Part shown: piece after piece, positions 8,014 to 17,780 of the stretch | How positions within the stretch are numbered: position 1 is the stretch's first letter | Layout: the number at the start of each line of letters is the position of its first letter | Source: an uncultured Bacteroidota bacterium | GTDB lineage: Bacteria > Bacteroidota > Bacteroidia > Flavobacteriales > Flavobacteriaceae | Reading direction: 5' to 3' | NCBI GenBank assembly: GCA_902577515.1 | Contig: CACGZJ010000002.1 | Coordinates: 1 to 64,000, forward strand | Length of the DNA: 64,000 nucleotides | Made by a program: the position numbers and the translations under genes | The notes under the pieces: model-generated | The model's input: only the letters and a program-made list of their open reading frames with translations | Told to the model about the DNA's origin: nothing | Databases searched by the model: none

Positions 8014-9440
8014 AGAAGATAAAAAAAACAAAAATAATTGCTACTCTTGGTCCTTCAACATCGTCAATTGAAAGTATTGAAAATCTTATCAAAGAAGGAG
8101 TTGATGTTTTAAGAATTAATTTTTCACATATAACTCATAAAGAAGCAGAAAAAGTAATTAAGCAGATAAGAAGAATTAATGAATCACTAGCTACAAATAC
8201 TGCAATTCTTGCTGATCTTCAGGGCCCTAAGCTTAGGATAGGAGTAGTTGTCGAAAATACTGAGCTTATAGATGGAGATAATATAAATATTAAGACCGGT
8301 AAAGAATTTAAGGGGAATAACAAGAAATTATATCTTAATTACAATAATCTTGCAAAGGATATTAAGAAGGGTGAGAAGATTCTTATTGATGATGGTAAAA
8401 TTATTCTTAAGGTTATTGAAATAGATAAAAAAAATGAAATAATAGCTGAAGTAGTTCAGGGTGGAATGCTTTCTTCTAATAAAGGATTTAATCTACCTAA
8501 TACCAATATTTCCCAACCTGCATTAACTAATAAAGATATTGAGGATGCAATTTTTTCTGCAAAACAAAATGTAGATTGGATTGCACTTTCATTTGTAAGG
8601 AATGGATCTGATATAGAGTCATTAATAAAATTATTAGATAAAAATACCAATTACAGAATTCCAGTAATTGCCAAAATTGAAAAACCTGAAGGGGTTAGAA
8701 ATATTGATGAAATCATGAAATATGCTAGTGGTATTATGGTTGCTAGAGGTGATCTTGGAGTTGAAATAAATGCTGCAGAAGTCCCGCTAATTCAAAAAAA
8801 ATTAGTTAATAAGGCAAAAAAAGCTAGGATACCTGTAATTATTGCTACTCAAATGATGGAGAGCATGATGAAGAGTTTAAACCCAAATAGAGCAGAAGTA
8901 AATGATGTTGCAAATTCAATTATGGATGGGGCGGATGCAGTAATGCTTTCAGGAGAAACTTCAGTTGGAGAACATCCTGTTGAAGTAATTAGAACAATCT
9001 CTCAAATTATAAGTAAAGTTGAGAACTCTGATTTAATCTCTTTAAAACACAAACATCCAACTGATTATGAATCAGAAAGGTTCATTACAAAATCAGTTTG
9101 TTACTATGCAGCTAAAATTGCTAATGACACAAAGGCTAAAGCAATTAGTACCTTAACAAATAGTGGTTATACAGCATATCAAATCTCCTCATGGAGACCT
9201 AGAACTCATGTTCTAGTTTTTACATCAAATAAAAGAATATTGACCCAGCTTAATTTGCTATGGGGAGTAAAGGCTTTCTTTTATAATGGTACAGAAAGTA
9301 CTGATAGAACAATTGAAGAAATTAATGAGATTGCTGTTGAAAACAGTTTTTTACAAAAAGATGATAAGGTCATAAACCTTACATCAATGCCAATTGAAAA
9401 AAAAGGTATGGTAAATACTGTTCGTGTATCAAAAATATAG
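8010..9440 (+). CDS. pyk: Pyruvate kinase
   Basis: It makes pyruvate and ATP from phosphoenolpyruvate and ADP, the last step of glycolysis. The protein is 476 aa, the normal bacterial length. Visible motifs are the N-terminal KTKIIATLGPSTSS, the substrate/Mg site VIAKIEKPEG and MVARGDLGVEI, and the IIATQMMESM segment. The C-terminal domain is present. It overlaps the preceding IPExxxVDY gene by four bases and is followed after 2 bp by an aldehyde dehydrogenase, so it sits inside the acpP-fabF transcription unit. Confidence 0.97.
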   Translation: MKKIKKTKIIATLGPSTSSIESIENLIKEGVDVLRINFSHITHKEAEKVIKQIRRINESLATNTAILADLQGPKLRIGVVVENTELIDGDNINIKTGKEFKGNNKKLYLNYNNLAKDIKKGEKILIDDGKIILKVIEIDKKNEIIAEVVQGGMLSSNKGFNLPNTNISQPALTNKDIEDAIFSAKQNVDWIALSFVRNGSDIESLIKLLDKNTNYRIPVIAKIEKPEGVRNIDEIMKYASGIMVARGDLGVEINAAEVPLIQKKLVNKAKKARIPVIIATQMMESMMKSLNPNRAEVNDVANSIMDGADAVMLSGETSVGEHPVEVIRTISQIISKVENSDLISLKHKHPTDYESERFITKSVCYYAAKIANDTKAKAISTLTNSGYTAYQISSWRPRTHVLVFTSNKRILTQLNLLWGVKAFFYNGTESTDRTIEEINEIAVENSFLQKDDKVINLTSMPIEKKGMVNTVRVSKI

Positions 9441-9442
9441 TT

Positions 9443-10981
9443 ATGAAAAATTTAGATAAATTATTTGATAAATATGATATTGATCAATTAACAAATGGAT
9501 GCTCTACTGGAAATAATTGGTTTGGTTCAGGAGAAATAATTGAAAGTATATCTCCCGTAGATGGGAAATTAATTCGAGAAGTATCATGTGGGTCAAAAAA
9601 AGACTTTGATAATATTATTAAAATCTCCAAAAAATCTTTTGATGATTTTAGAAAAATTCCTGCACCAAAGAGGGGAGAATTAGTAAGACAATTTGGAAAT
9701 AAATTAAGAGAAGAAAAGGAGTTACTTGGAACTTTAGTTTCATATGAAATGGGTAAATCATATCAAGAAGGACTTGGTGAAGTTCAGGAAATGATAGACA
9801 TATGTGATTTTGCAGTTGGTCTTTCAAGACAGCTACACGGACTAACAATGCACTCTGAAAGGCCTACACATAGGATGTATGAACAGTATCATCCCCTTGG
9901 AGTTGTTGGTATTATTTCTGCGTTTAATTTTCCTGTTGCAGTTTGGAGCTGGAATGTTGCATTAGCATGGGTTTGTGGTAATGTAACAATTTGGAAACCC
10001 AGTGAAAAGACTCCTTTATGCAGTATAGTTTGTCAGAAATTAATTGGTGAAGTTTTCAAAGAGAATAATATTCCTGAAGGTGTTTCATGTCTAATTAATG
10101 GTGATTATAAAATTGGTGAGTTATTGTCTGAATCTAAAAATATACCTCTTCTATCTGCTACTGGGTCAACTAGAATGGGAAAAATTGTTGCTGAAAAGGT
10201 AGGAGCTAGATTAGGTAAAACTTTACTTGAGCTTGGAGGCAATAATGCAATTATAGTAACTCCTGATGCTGATTTAAAGATGACAATTATGGGAACTGTT
10301 TTTGGTGCAGTTGGAACTTGTGGACAGAGATGTACTTCAACCAGAAGACTTATTGTTCATGAAAAAGTATATGAAAAAGTTAAAGATGCTCTAGTTAAAG
10401 CTTACAATCAAATTAAAATTGGTAATCCACTTGACTCAAACATGCACGTAGGACCTCTTATTGATTTAGATGCAGTAAAATTTTATGAAAAAGCTTTATC
10501 TGAGATTGAAAAAGAAGGAGGCAATTGGTTGGTTGAGGGTGGTGTATTATCTGGAAGTCAATATGATAGTGGATGTTATGTAAAACCAGTTATTGCAGAA
10601 GTTGATCATTCTTTAAAAATTGTACATACTGAAACATTTGCTCCAATATTATATCTTATTAAATATTCTGGAGATATAGAGAATGCAATTGATATTCAAA
10701 ATGAGGTTGATCAAGGGCTTTCCTCTGCAATTATGACAAATAATTTAAAAGATGCTGAATTATTCTTATCACATTGGGGAAGTGATTGTGGTATTGCAAA
10801 TGTTAACATAGGAACTTCTGGTGCAGAAATTGGGGGTGCATTCGGTGGTGAAAAGGATACCGGTGGTGGAAGGGAGAGTGGTTCGGATGCATGGAAAATT
10901 TACATGAGAAGACAAACAAATACAATCAATTTCTCATCTGAACTTCCACTAGCCCAGGGTATAAAATTTGAGTTAGAATAA
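9443..10981 (+). CDS. ALDH7-type aldehyde dehydrogenase (aminoadipate semialdehyde / piperideine-6-carboxylate dehydrogenase)
   Basis: It is an NAD(P)-dependent aldehyde dehydrogenase of 512 aa. The catalytic Cys297 lies in GTCGQRCTSTRRL, the general base Glu263 in LLELGGNNA and the cofactor lysine Lys185 in IWKPSEKTP. The segments GIISAFNFPVAVWSWN and ATGSTRMGK resemble the antiquitin (ALDH7) group, whose bacterial members oxidise 2-aminoadipate 6-semialdehyde in lysine breakdown. The substrate is inferred from resemblance. The gene begins 2 bp after pyk and ends 5 bp from the convergent pheS. Confidence 0.85.
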   Translation: MKNLDKLFDKYDIDQLTNGCSTGNNWFGSGEIIESISPVDGKLIREVSCGSKKDFDNIIKISKKSFDDFRKIPAPKRGELVRQFGNKLREEKELLGTLVSYEMGKSYQEGLGEVQEMIDICDFAVGLSRQLHGLTMHSERPTHRMYEQYHPLGVVGIISAFNFPVAVWSWNVALAWVCGNVTIWKPSEKTPLCSIVCQKLIGEVFKENNIPEGVSCLINGDYKIGELLSESKNIPLLSATGSTRMGKIVAEKVGARLGKTLLELGGNNAIIVTPDADLKMTIMGTVFGAVGTCGQRCTSTRRLIVHEKVYEKVKDALVKAYNQIKIGNPLDSNMHVGPLIDLDAVKFYEKALSEIEKEGGNWLVEGGVLSGSQYDSGCYVKPVIAEVDHSLKIVHTETFAPILYLIKYSGDIENAIDIQNEVDQGLSSAIMTNNLKDAELFLSHWGSDCGIANVNIGTSGAEIGGAFGGEKDTGGGRESGSDAWKIYMRRQTNTINFSSELPLAQGIKFELE

Positions 10982-10986
10982 ATTTA

Positions 10987-11991
10987 TTATTTAAACTGAT
11001 TTAAAAATCTAATGTCATTCTCAAAGAATAGCCTAATATCGGGGATTTGGTAGATTAACATTGCAATTCTCTCAATACCCAAGCCAAATGCATAACCAGT
11101 ATATTTTTCTGAATCAATATTACAATTTTCCAGAACCTGTGGATCTACCATACCACAACCCATAATTTCAAGCCAACCTGTACCTTTTGTAATTCTATAA
11201 TCAGTTTCAGTTTCTAGTCCCCAGTAGATATCAACTTCTGCACTTGGTTCAGTGAATGGGAAAAAGGAAGGTCTAAACCTTAACTTAGACTTTCCAAACA
11301 TTGACTTAGTAAAATATAGAATCATCTGTTTTAAATCTGCAAATGATACATTTTCATCAACATAGATTCCTTCAACTTGATGAAAAATACAATGAGATCT
11401 AGATGAAATTGCCTCATTTCTATATACTCTTCCTGGTGAAAGAATTTTCAGAGGAGGTGAATTATTTTCTAAATACCTAACCTGGACTGAAGAGGTATGA
11501 GTTCTTAATAGAATATCAGGGTCTTGTTGAATGAAGAAAGTGTCTTGCATATCTCTTGCAGGATGATGCTTTGGTAAATTAAGTGCAGTAAAATTATGCC
11601 AATCATCTTCAATCTCAGGCCCCTCTGATAATTCAAATCCAACTTTTGAAAAAATTTCAATTATCTGATTCTTAATTAAAGTTATTGGATGCAAAGTTCC
11701 GCTAGAAATTGGGAATCCTGGTTTAGTTAAATCTTCTGAAATACTTTTATTAGACTTTGAGTTAACTGATTTTAATTCATCATACTTACTTTGCGCTAAA
11801 TTTTTTAACTCATTTATTTTTTGACCATACTCCTTTTTTTGATCAGAAGGAACATTTTTAAATTCATTAAACAGATCGTTAATTATTCCTTTTCTACCTA
11901 GAAATTGGATCTTCAAAGACTCTATCTCATCAATATCTTTTGATTTGAAATTTTTGATATATGAAATATGTTCATCTAGTTTGCGTATCAT
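10987..11991 (-). CDS. pheS: Phenylalanyl-tRNA synthetase alpha subunit
   Basis: It is the catalytic subunit of the alpha2-beta2 synthetase that charges tRNA-Phe. At 334 aa it has the usual N-terminal coiled-coil (residues about 1-90), then the class II core: motif 2 around [20 protein letters not shown], the [17 protein letters not shown] segment, and motif 3 [14 protein letters not shown] near the C-terminus. pheT, the beta subunit, is not in this window. The gene is transcribed alone, away from cvpA. Confidence 0.96.
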   Translation of the reverse strand: MIRKLDEHISYIKNFKSKDIDEIESLKIQFLGRKGIINDLFNEFKNVPSDQKKEYGQKINELKNLAQSKYDELKSVNSKSNKSISEDLTKPGFPISSGTLHPITLIKNQIIEIFSKVGFELSEGPEIEDDWHNFTALNLPKHHPARDMQDTFFIQQDPDILLRTHTSSVQVRYLENNSPPLKILSPGRVYRNEAISSRSHCIFHQVEGIYVDENVSFADLKQMILYFTKSMFGKSKLRFRPSFFPFTEPSAEVDIYWGLETETDYRITKGTGWLEIMGCGMVDPQVLENCNIDSEKYTGYAFGLGIERIAMLIYQIPDIRLFFENDIRFLNQFK

Positions 11992-12042
11992 CTTAATTTT
12001 TTAAATAAAATTAAACGTCTATGACGATCCTTCTGTATATTG

Positions 12043-12050
12043 CAAATATA
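12043..12050 (-). promoter_or_regulatory. Candidate -7 box for pheS
   Basis: On the minus strand TATATTTG matches TAnnTTTG exactly, about 52 bases before the pheS ATG. I find no convincing TTG at the -33 spacing, so this is a weak call in AT-rich DNA. Confidence 0.3.
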
Positions 12051-12061
12051 TATTAAGTTTT

Positions 12062-12559
12062 ATGAATTTAATTGATTTAATAATAATTGCATTATTAGGT
12101 TACGGTTTAATAAAGGGATATAAAAAAGGACTAATAATTGAACTATCTAGTTTTTTTGGGGTTTTTATTGCTTTTTTTATTTCAATAAACTTGGATGATA
12201 TTATTTCAAGACAGATAGTAGAATTAATAAATATAAATTTTGACATATTAAATATTATAGTTTTTATTTTAACTTTTCTACTATCATATTCAGCTATTAT
12301 TTTTATTGCAAAAGGATTCACAAAACTTATAAAATTTGTATACTTAGGATTATTAAACAGCCTTCTTGGATCATTATTTGGAGGGTTAAAACTTCTATTA
12401 ATATTAATGATATTATCAAAGATTATTTTTAGTTTCAATCTTATTCCTATGAAAATACTTAGTGAGTCTAATCTTATGATACAGCTACATATTCTTTCTG
12501 AAATTATTTTTTACTCAGTAGAGATAATTAATTATGAGTATCCAAATAATTTAATCTAG
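12062..12559 (+). CDS. cvpA: CvpA family membrane protein
   Basis: A 165-residue inner-membrane protein with four predicted helices: about 2-18, 27-45, 60-82 and 98-118. The N-terminal pattern NLIDLIIIALLGYGLIKGYKKGLIIEL is typical of CvpA, named for colicin V production in E. coli; its molecular role is unclear. It is a monocistronic gene between the divergent pheS and the convergent batE, and its last nine bases overlap the batE 3' end. Confidence 0.85.
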   Translation: MNLIDLIIIALLGYGLIKGYKKGLIIELSSFFGVFIAFFISINLDDIISRQIVELININFDILNIIVFILTFLLSYSAIIFIAKGFTKLIKFVYLGLLNSLLGSLFGGLKLLLILMILSKIIFSFNLIPMKILSESNLMIQLHILSEIIFYSVEIINYEYPNNLI

Positions 12560-13288
12560 TGTTTTAATACTTGAGGATTGGATCCAACCTAATGTTCCGT
12601 TTTCAAGTTGAATATTTACCCAGTCTTGAATAGTATCAACCTGCTTTACTTTTGTTCCCTCATGAAGTAAAAATTTAAGCTCGGATATTTTATTAGGTTC
12701 AGACCATACTTCAATTTCTTTATCATATACTATAGCGAACTTCTCATTATTTAATTCCTTTTTTTCATAGTTAATCATTAATACTATTATTGCTATAATT
12801 GTCAGTATAATAGATTGAGAGAAAAAGATTCTTTTTTGTTTAGAATTTTTAAATGATAGGTATAGTATAAACGAAATGCATGCAGTCCAAGCTAAGATTA
12901 TTAATAGTAAAGACCATCCTTTTTCACTAAGAAGGTTTAGAGTATTGTTTTTTAGATCTTGAGTTTGTGTAATTGGAAGCTTTTCAATTTTATCAATTCT
13001 TAGATTCTGAGCAAAAGATAAATTCATCAATATATCTTCATCAGAAGGCGATATAGATCTTGCTTTTTCATAAAAGAAATTGCTTTCTGGAATATTATTA
13101 AGCTTATAAAATGCATTTCCAAGATTATAGTAGAGTTCAGCACTTTCAAAACCTGAATTTAAAATGCTTTGATAACCCTCAACAGCCATTTGATAATTTC
13201 CATTTGTATATTGATCATTCGATGAATCAAATATTGAATCAAGGCTTTGATTATTTAAAAACAATAAAATAATATATAAAATTCTCAT
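12551..13288 (-). CDS. batE: Aerotolerance protein BatE-like (TPR, two TM segments, SH3)
   Basis: This is the last gene of the aerotolerance operon. Residues about 20-100 form TPR repeats (YYNLGNAFYKLNNIPESNFFYEKA). Two membrane helices follow at about 125-147 and 153-175, and residues 185-245 form a bacterial SH3-like domain (EVWSEPN... WVNIQLENGTLGWI). The arrangement is that of BatE. The protein is likely anchored in the inner membrane with both soluble parts in the periplasm. Its ATG overlaps the batD stop (ATGA). The operon as a whole is linked to stress resistance and envelope integrity, but the biochemical function is not established. Confidence 0.85.
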   Translation of the reverse strand: MRILYIILLFLNNQSLDSIFDSSNDQYTNGNYQMAVEGYQSILNSGFESAELYYNLGNAFYKLNNIPESNFFYEKARSISPSDEDILMNLSFAQNLRIDKIEKLPITQTQDLKNNTLNLLSEKGWSLLLIILAWTACISFILYLSFKNSKQKRIFFSQSIILTIIAIIVLMINYEKKELNNEKFAIVYDKEIEVWSEPNKISELKFLLHEGTKVKQVDTIQDWVNIQLENGTLGWIQSSSIKTLD

Positions 13289-15024
13289 TGCTTATTTTTT
13301 AGAATCAGGTTAATAACTTCTCTTGCATTGTTTAGGTCATTATTCATTATCGAATTTGAGGACCTTGAATATTTGGCACTTTCACAATTTTCAATTAATT
13401 GAATAATTTTTGAAATAGTTTTTTCATCAACTCCTTTATCTTTTGATATACTTTTAATCTTCTCTTTATTAAAATTTTCAATATTTATTGAAAATTTCAA
13501 AAACAATGTTTTTAGTAAGGCTTTTTCAATTAGGTCATAAAATATATTCTTATCGTTTAATGATTTCTTTGCAGCATCAATCATTTTAATTATTTCTTTT
13601 TCTTGAGCCTTTTGCAACTCTATAGATGATGATTTTCTAGTTCTAGTATAAGCAGTCAGCATAACAAAAGCAATAACCATTGCAAAAGGTGAATAGACTA
13701 AAATGTAAAATAATTGAGATTCAAAAAACTCACTATCATCTATCTTAATTAAGTTAGCCTTTGTCTTAATAAATCTAAATGAGTCATTAGGTGTGATAAC
13801 ATTTGTATTATTTGATGATGAGTTGGCAATTGTAGGTCCGTCAAATACATCAACTGTGAGTCTCGGAGATTTAAGTGTTTTATATGATTCTAATTGAGGG
13901 TCAAAATATGAGAATTCAACCTCCTCAATAGGAAAGCTCCCTTGAAATCTTGGAATTACTGTAAATAATTTAGTTATTGAACCACTCATACCTGAAAGAT
14001 TGGTGTTAATTGATTCTTCTCGTTGTGGTTCAAATAATTCCATAGAGCTTGGGACTAAAAGATCAGGTAAATCAAAAAGTTTTAAATTACCCTCACCATT
14101 AACCTTTAACTCAGCTTGAAAAGATTCAGTTGCTCTAAGAGAAGATTTATTAAGAATTACATCAAACTCAAATTGACCGACAGCTCCAGTGAAACTAGAT
14201 GGCTTGTTATTTAAAGGAAGATCTTTAACATTTATTCTTCTCATTCCAGTTGAGATAAATTGAGATGTTTGATCATAAATAACATTTCCAAAAAAATCTC
14301 TTTTGTCAGTGGGGACATCTAGTACAAGGTTTAATGATAATGGAGATATTTCAAGTTGACCAGATTTTTGAGGATACAAAACGACTTTTCTCCACTCTAC
14401 TACATTATAATTTTGACCTTTATATATTTCTCTTTGAACTTTTAATTGAGGAATCTTTATAGTCTGACTCCAGAAATCTTTATAGTTTGGGGTTTCAGTC
14501 TCTCTAGCATCAGAGATATTTATTGGAGCTTTATAATATAGCTTATATATAACTGTTATTGGTTCATTGAGGTAAGGAGAACCTTTAGAAATTAAAGCGC
14601 GTAGCTCTATATCGTCATCGTTATAGTATTGAGTAACAGATTCTGATGGTTGACTAACCGAATCTGTTATTAATACCTCTATTGGAAGTGATTTATATTC
14701 TTCTCCATCTATTTCAATACTTGCCTGTTTAATTCTAATAGAACCTTTTTTAAGGGGTTGGAGAAAATATGAATATGTTTTTGAAAAGCTCCTTTCTCCA
14801 TTAACATATGAAGTCTTTATAGATTGATTTGGACCTCCAATTATTTGAAAATTTTCAAAATCAGGGGGTGAGAAATTATCACCGTTTTGATTCATAACAA
14901 AATCAACTCTCAATCTTTCATTTAGTCCAAGTTTAGTTTTACTTACAGATGCATCGAACTTTACCTGAGCAGAGAGAAATAAGCTATTCAAAGCAAGTAT
15001 CAATATTGTTATATTTCTTACCAA
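13285..15024 (-). CDS. batD: Aerotolerance protein BatD
   Basis: A large envelope protein of 579 aa. It has an N-terminal signal peptide (about 1-20, ending SAQ), a long series of beta-sandwich domains filling the periplasmic part (about 25-430, including SKTKLGLNERLRVDFV and GSPYLNEPITVIYKLYYKAP), a transmembrane helix at about 435-460 and a cytoplasmic helical tail. This is the standard BatD/oxygen-tolerance layout. The start is a TTG that overlaps the batC stop region by seven bases; no in-frame ATG precedes the signal peptide, so coupled translation from TTG is the best reading. Confidence 0.9.
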   Translation of the reverse strand: MVRNITILILALNSLFLSAQVKFDASVSKTKLGLNERLRVDFVMNQNGDNFSPPDFENFQIIGGPNQSIKTSYVNGERSFSKTYSYFLQPLKKGSIRIKQASIEIDGEEYKSLPIEVLITDSVSQPSESVTQYYNDDDIELRALISKGSPYLNEPITVIYKLYYKAPINISDARETETPNYKDFWSQTIKIPQLKVQREIYKGQNYNVVEWRKVVLYPQKSGQLEISPLSLNLVLDVPTDKRDFFGNVIYDQTSQFISTGMRRINVKDLPLNNKPSSFTGAVGQFEFDVILNKSSLRATESFQAELKVNGEGNLKLFDLPDLLVPSSMELFEPQREESINTNLSGMSGSITKLFTVIPRFQGSFPIEEVEFSYFDPQLESYKTLKSPRLTVDVFDGPTIANSSSNNTNVITPNDSFRFIKTKANLIKIDDSEFFESQLFYILVYSPFAMVIAFVMLTAYTRTRKSSSIELQKAQEKEIIKMIDAAKKSLNDKNIFYDLIEKALLKTLFLKFSINIENFNKEKIKSISKDKGVDEKTISKIIQLIENCESAKYSRSSNSIMNNDLNNAREVINLILKNKQ

Positions 15025-15752
15025 TCTTTTTCTGATTTTTTTGTTGTTTGTAATTTCTTTTTACCAGACTTAAGTTTTTCATTTAAGTCCTTTTCAATAT
15101 TATTTACAGCTTCTAACAGATTTTCCATTTGTTGTTTTGAAAGACCTCCACCTTGTTCTTGTTCTTCCTTATCATCTTGATCTTTTGGTTTTTCCTTTTC
15201 TGATTCAGAATTTTGATCACTGTTTTGATTTTCATCTTGATTCTCATTCTGATCTTCTGATTGATCCTGTTTTTCTTCTTCTGAATCTTCACTATTTTCA
15301 GAATTTTGACGTTTATCGCCTTCTAAAAATTTCTTTGCAAGAGCATAATTATATCTAGTTTCATCATCTGCAGAATTATTTCTGAGAGCATTTTTATATG
15401 CTTCTACTGCTTGTGCATAATCCTTTTTCTTCATGTAAGAATTTCCTAGATTATGAAAAGCTGAATGTTTTTCAAGGTCTATTTCTGAGTTTTTTTGTGT
15501 TTTGAAATACTCTTGAATAGCCTCATCATAGTTCTGATTTTCAAATAAAAGATTACCTAAATTATGACTTGCTTTATTTTGATTTTTATTAGCAGATATA
15601 GCCTTTCTATATTCAACCTCAGCATCTTTGTAGTTCTTATTCAAAATATCAGCATTACCTTTTAGAACAAGGTTATTCGGATCACTTTGCGAGAATGACA
15701 TTAAAGTGAAAAATAAAAAAGTAACATCAAGTATCTTAATCTTTATTTTCAT
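15018..15752 (-). CDS. batC: Aerotolerance protein BatC (TPR protein with acidic/Gln tail)
   Basis: Signal peptide at about 1-21, then TPR repeats at about 25-145 (NKASHNLGNLLFENQNYDEA; HNLGNSYMKKKDYAQAVEAY). Residues about 148-205 are a low-complexity run rich in E, D, Q, N and S, followed by a basic C-terminal helix. A TPR block with such a charged linker is typical of BatC, which is expected to work with the VWA proteins in the periplasm. It overlaps batB by 17 bases and batD by 7, so the operon is tightly coupled. Confidence 0.88.
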   Translation of the reverse strand: MKIKIKILDVTFLFFTLMSFSQSDPNNLVLKGNADILNKNYKDAEVEYRKAISANKNQNKASHNLGNLLFENQNYDEAIQEYFKTQKNSEIDLEKHSAFHNLGNSYMKKKDYAQAVEAYKNALRNNSADDETRYNYALAKKFLEGDKRQNSENSEDSEEEKQDQSEDQNENQDENQNSDQNSESEKEKPKDQDDKEEQEQGGGLSKQQMENLLEAVNNIEKDLNEKLKSGKKKLQTTKKSEKDW

Positions 15753-16776
15753 TAAATAAATTTAAATTCTGTATCCATTTTGTTTTAGTCTGAAAAACAA
15801 ATACATCACAAATTATAAATAACAGAGACAAAAATAAAAATATTTGAAATTGTTGTTTATAATCAATGAACTGAGATGTTTCAAACTCAGACTTATCTAT
15901 TTCATTAAGTATAGATCTTACTTGATCTAAGGCTTCTTCAGTAAAATTTCCATCAATATAATGACCATCAGAAGAATCTGCTATTTTATTAAGAATCAAA
16001 CTATTTCTTTTGGTAATAACTACTTCTCCATTAATATCTTTTTTGTATGAATCAATTGCTCCATTTAATCTAATTGGTATAGTAGATCCTGAATCTTCTC
16101 CAATTCCTACTGTTATTAAGTTTATGTCATTTATTGAGATTAAGTCAATTAAATCATCAGGTATATCATCATGATCTTCTCCATCAGAGATAAGAACTAA
16201 AACTCTATTTGTCTCTGAATTTTGATCAAAGAAATTTACTGATAAATTTAGTGCAGCATCAATTGATGTTCCTTGAGATGATAGCATATCCGTATCTATT
16301 ATCTGGAGAAAGTTTTTTACAGAAGCAAAATCTGTAGTAAGAGGAACTTGCGGAATAGCCTGAGCAGCATAAGCAACAATACCAACCCTATCACTTGATA
16401 AAGAGTTTATTATTTCTGAAACTATTCTTTTTGATCTTAACAGTCTATTAGGAGCTACATCTTCTGCAAGCATACTTTTAGATACATCTACTGCAAAAAC
16501 AATATCAACACCTTCTCTATTAATTGTTTTAAGCTCAGTTCCTATTTTAGGGTTAGCAAGTGCTATGGATAAACATAAAATGGCTAAACATTCTAGAATA
16601 AGTTTAAGATTAAGCTTGAAATTAGATCTATTAGGGCTAATGTATTCTAATAAATCATGCTTTGAGAATGAATTCTGTACTTTCTTCCTCCATATCATGT
16701 AGATATAATTGACAATAACTAACAGCGGAATTACTAATGCTAAATAAAGAAAATATGTAATGTCTATCTCATACAT
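15736..16776 (-). CDS. batB: VWA-domain membrane protein BatB
   Basis: A 346-residue inner-membrane protein with two N-terminal helices (about 8-29 and 57-76), a von Willebrand factor A domain and a C-terminal helix (about 312-330). The metal-ion-dependent adhesion site is intact: DVSKS at 97-101, followed by the threonine (PLTTDF) and aspartate (VLISDGEDHD) elements. VWA domains in the Bat proteins are thought to bind partners in a metal-dependent way. It starts in the last base of the batA stop codon region. Confidence 0.92.
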   Translation of the reverse strand: MYEIDITYFLYLALVIPLLVIVNYIYMIWRKKVQNSFSKHDLLEYISPNRSNFKLNLKLILECLAILCLSIALANPKIGTELKTINREGVDIVFAVDVSKSMLAEDVAPNRLLRSKRIVSEIINSLSSDRVGIVAYAAQAIPQVPLTTDFASVKNFLQIIDTDMLSSQGTSIDAALNLSVNFFDQNSETNRVLVLISDGEDHDDIPDDLIDLISINDINLITVGIGEDSGSTIPIRLNGAIDSYKKDINGEVVITKRNSLILNKIADSSDGHYIDGNFTEEALDQVRSILNEIDKSEFETSQFIDYKQQFQIFLFLSLLFIICDVFVFQTKTKWIQNLNLFNENKD

Positions 16777-17780
16777 TATACAAAGCTTTTAAATATTGTT
16801 TTTCTTGCAAATACTTCTATTACAAAGAATATAAACCCTAACATTACAAATGGCCTATATTTTTCAGAAACATTAGTGAAAATAGTTTCTTTTATTTCTG
16901 TCTTCTCTAATTTATTGATCTCATCATAAATATTTTGAAGTTCTAAATTATCAGTTGCTCTAAAATATCTTCCAGATGTCTTTTCAGAAATATATCTTAA
17001 AAGATCCTCATCAATTTCAACTTTTGTAAGACTAAATTGGAAATTTCCGTTGGGAAGAATTGAGACTGGTGCAAGTGCTCTTCCATTTGTTCCTAGACCA
17101 ATAGTATATGTTTTAATTTCATATTCAGCAGCTAGTTCTGCAGCAATTCTTGGGTCTATAAAACCTGAATTGTTGACTCCATCCGTGAGCAAAATAATTA
17201 CCTTACTTTTAGCAGTACTCTCTTTAAGTCTATTAACTGCAGTTGACAGTCCCATGCCTATAGCAGTTCCATCTTCTAGAAGAGCCTCATAATTAATTTC
17301 AGATAGAGATTGCTTAAGGATTAGTTTGTCAGTTGTAACAGGTGTTTTAGTATAACTCTCGGCTGCATAAACTACTAAACCTATCCTATCATTTGGTCTA
17401 TCATCAATAAAGTTTGAAGCAACATTTTTTAAGGCAGTTAGTCTATCTGGTTTTAGGTCTTTAGATAACATACTTGAAGAGATGTCAATAACCATAACAA
17501 TATCAATACCTCTTGATGTTGTAATCCTTTTAGATGTTGACTTAGATTGAGGTCTCGAAATCGCAATTATTAATAGTAAGACAACTAATACTCTTATTAT
17601 ATTTAACAAGGGTCTAAGCTTAGTTAAAAGTGAATTTTTAGCCTTTAAATATGATAAAGAAGAATGTGTAAGTGATGCCTGAGTATATTTTTCGAACTTA
17701 TACCAAAAAAATAATATTGCTGGTATAATTATCAAAATAAAAAGATATTCTGGGTTTGCTAAGTACAAATCTTTAAACAT
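16776..17780 (-). CDS. batA: VWA-domain membrane protein BatA
   Basis: The paralogue of batB: 334 aa, N-terminal helices at about 10-27 and 57-74, VWA domain with MIDAS DISSS at 99-103, TPVTTDK and ILLTDGVNN, and a C-terminal membrane helix (about 310-325). The two tandem VWA genes are the hallmark of the Bat operon. It overlaps the upstream 522-aa gene by one base. Confidence 0.92.
   Translation of the reverse strand: MFKDLYLANPEYLFILIIIPAILFFWYKFEKYTQASLTHSSLSYLKAKNSLLTKLRPLLNIIRVLVVLLLIIAISRPQSKSTSKRITTSRGIDIVMVIDISSSMLSKDLKPDRLTALKNVASNFIDDRPNDRIGLVVYAAESYTKTPVTTDKLILKQSLSEINYEALLEDGTAIGMGLSTAVNRLKESTAKSKVIILLTDGVNNSGFIDPRIAAELAAEYEIKTYTIGLGTNGRALAPVSILPNGNFQFSLTKVEIDEDLLRYISEKTSGRYFRATDNLELQNIYDEINKLEKTEIKETIFTNVSEKYRPFVMLGFIFFVIEVFARKTIFKSFV

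Noticed and set aside
12100-12438. Open frame of 112 aa on the minus strand
   Set aside because: It lies inside cvpA on the opposite strand; its composition follows from the reverse of hydrophobic codons and no promoter is seen.
15150-15310. Repetitive DNA that at first looks like a repeat array
   Set aside because: It is the coding sequence of the E/D/Q/N-rich segment of BatC; the units are irregular and there are no spacers, so it is not a CRISPR array.
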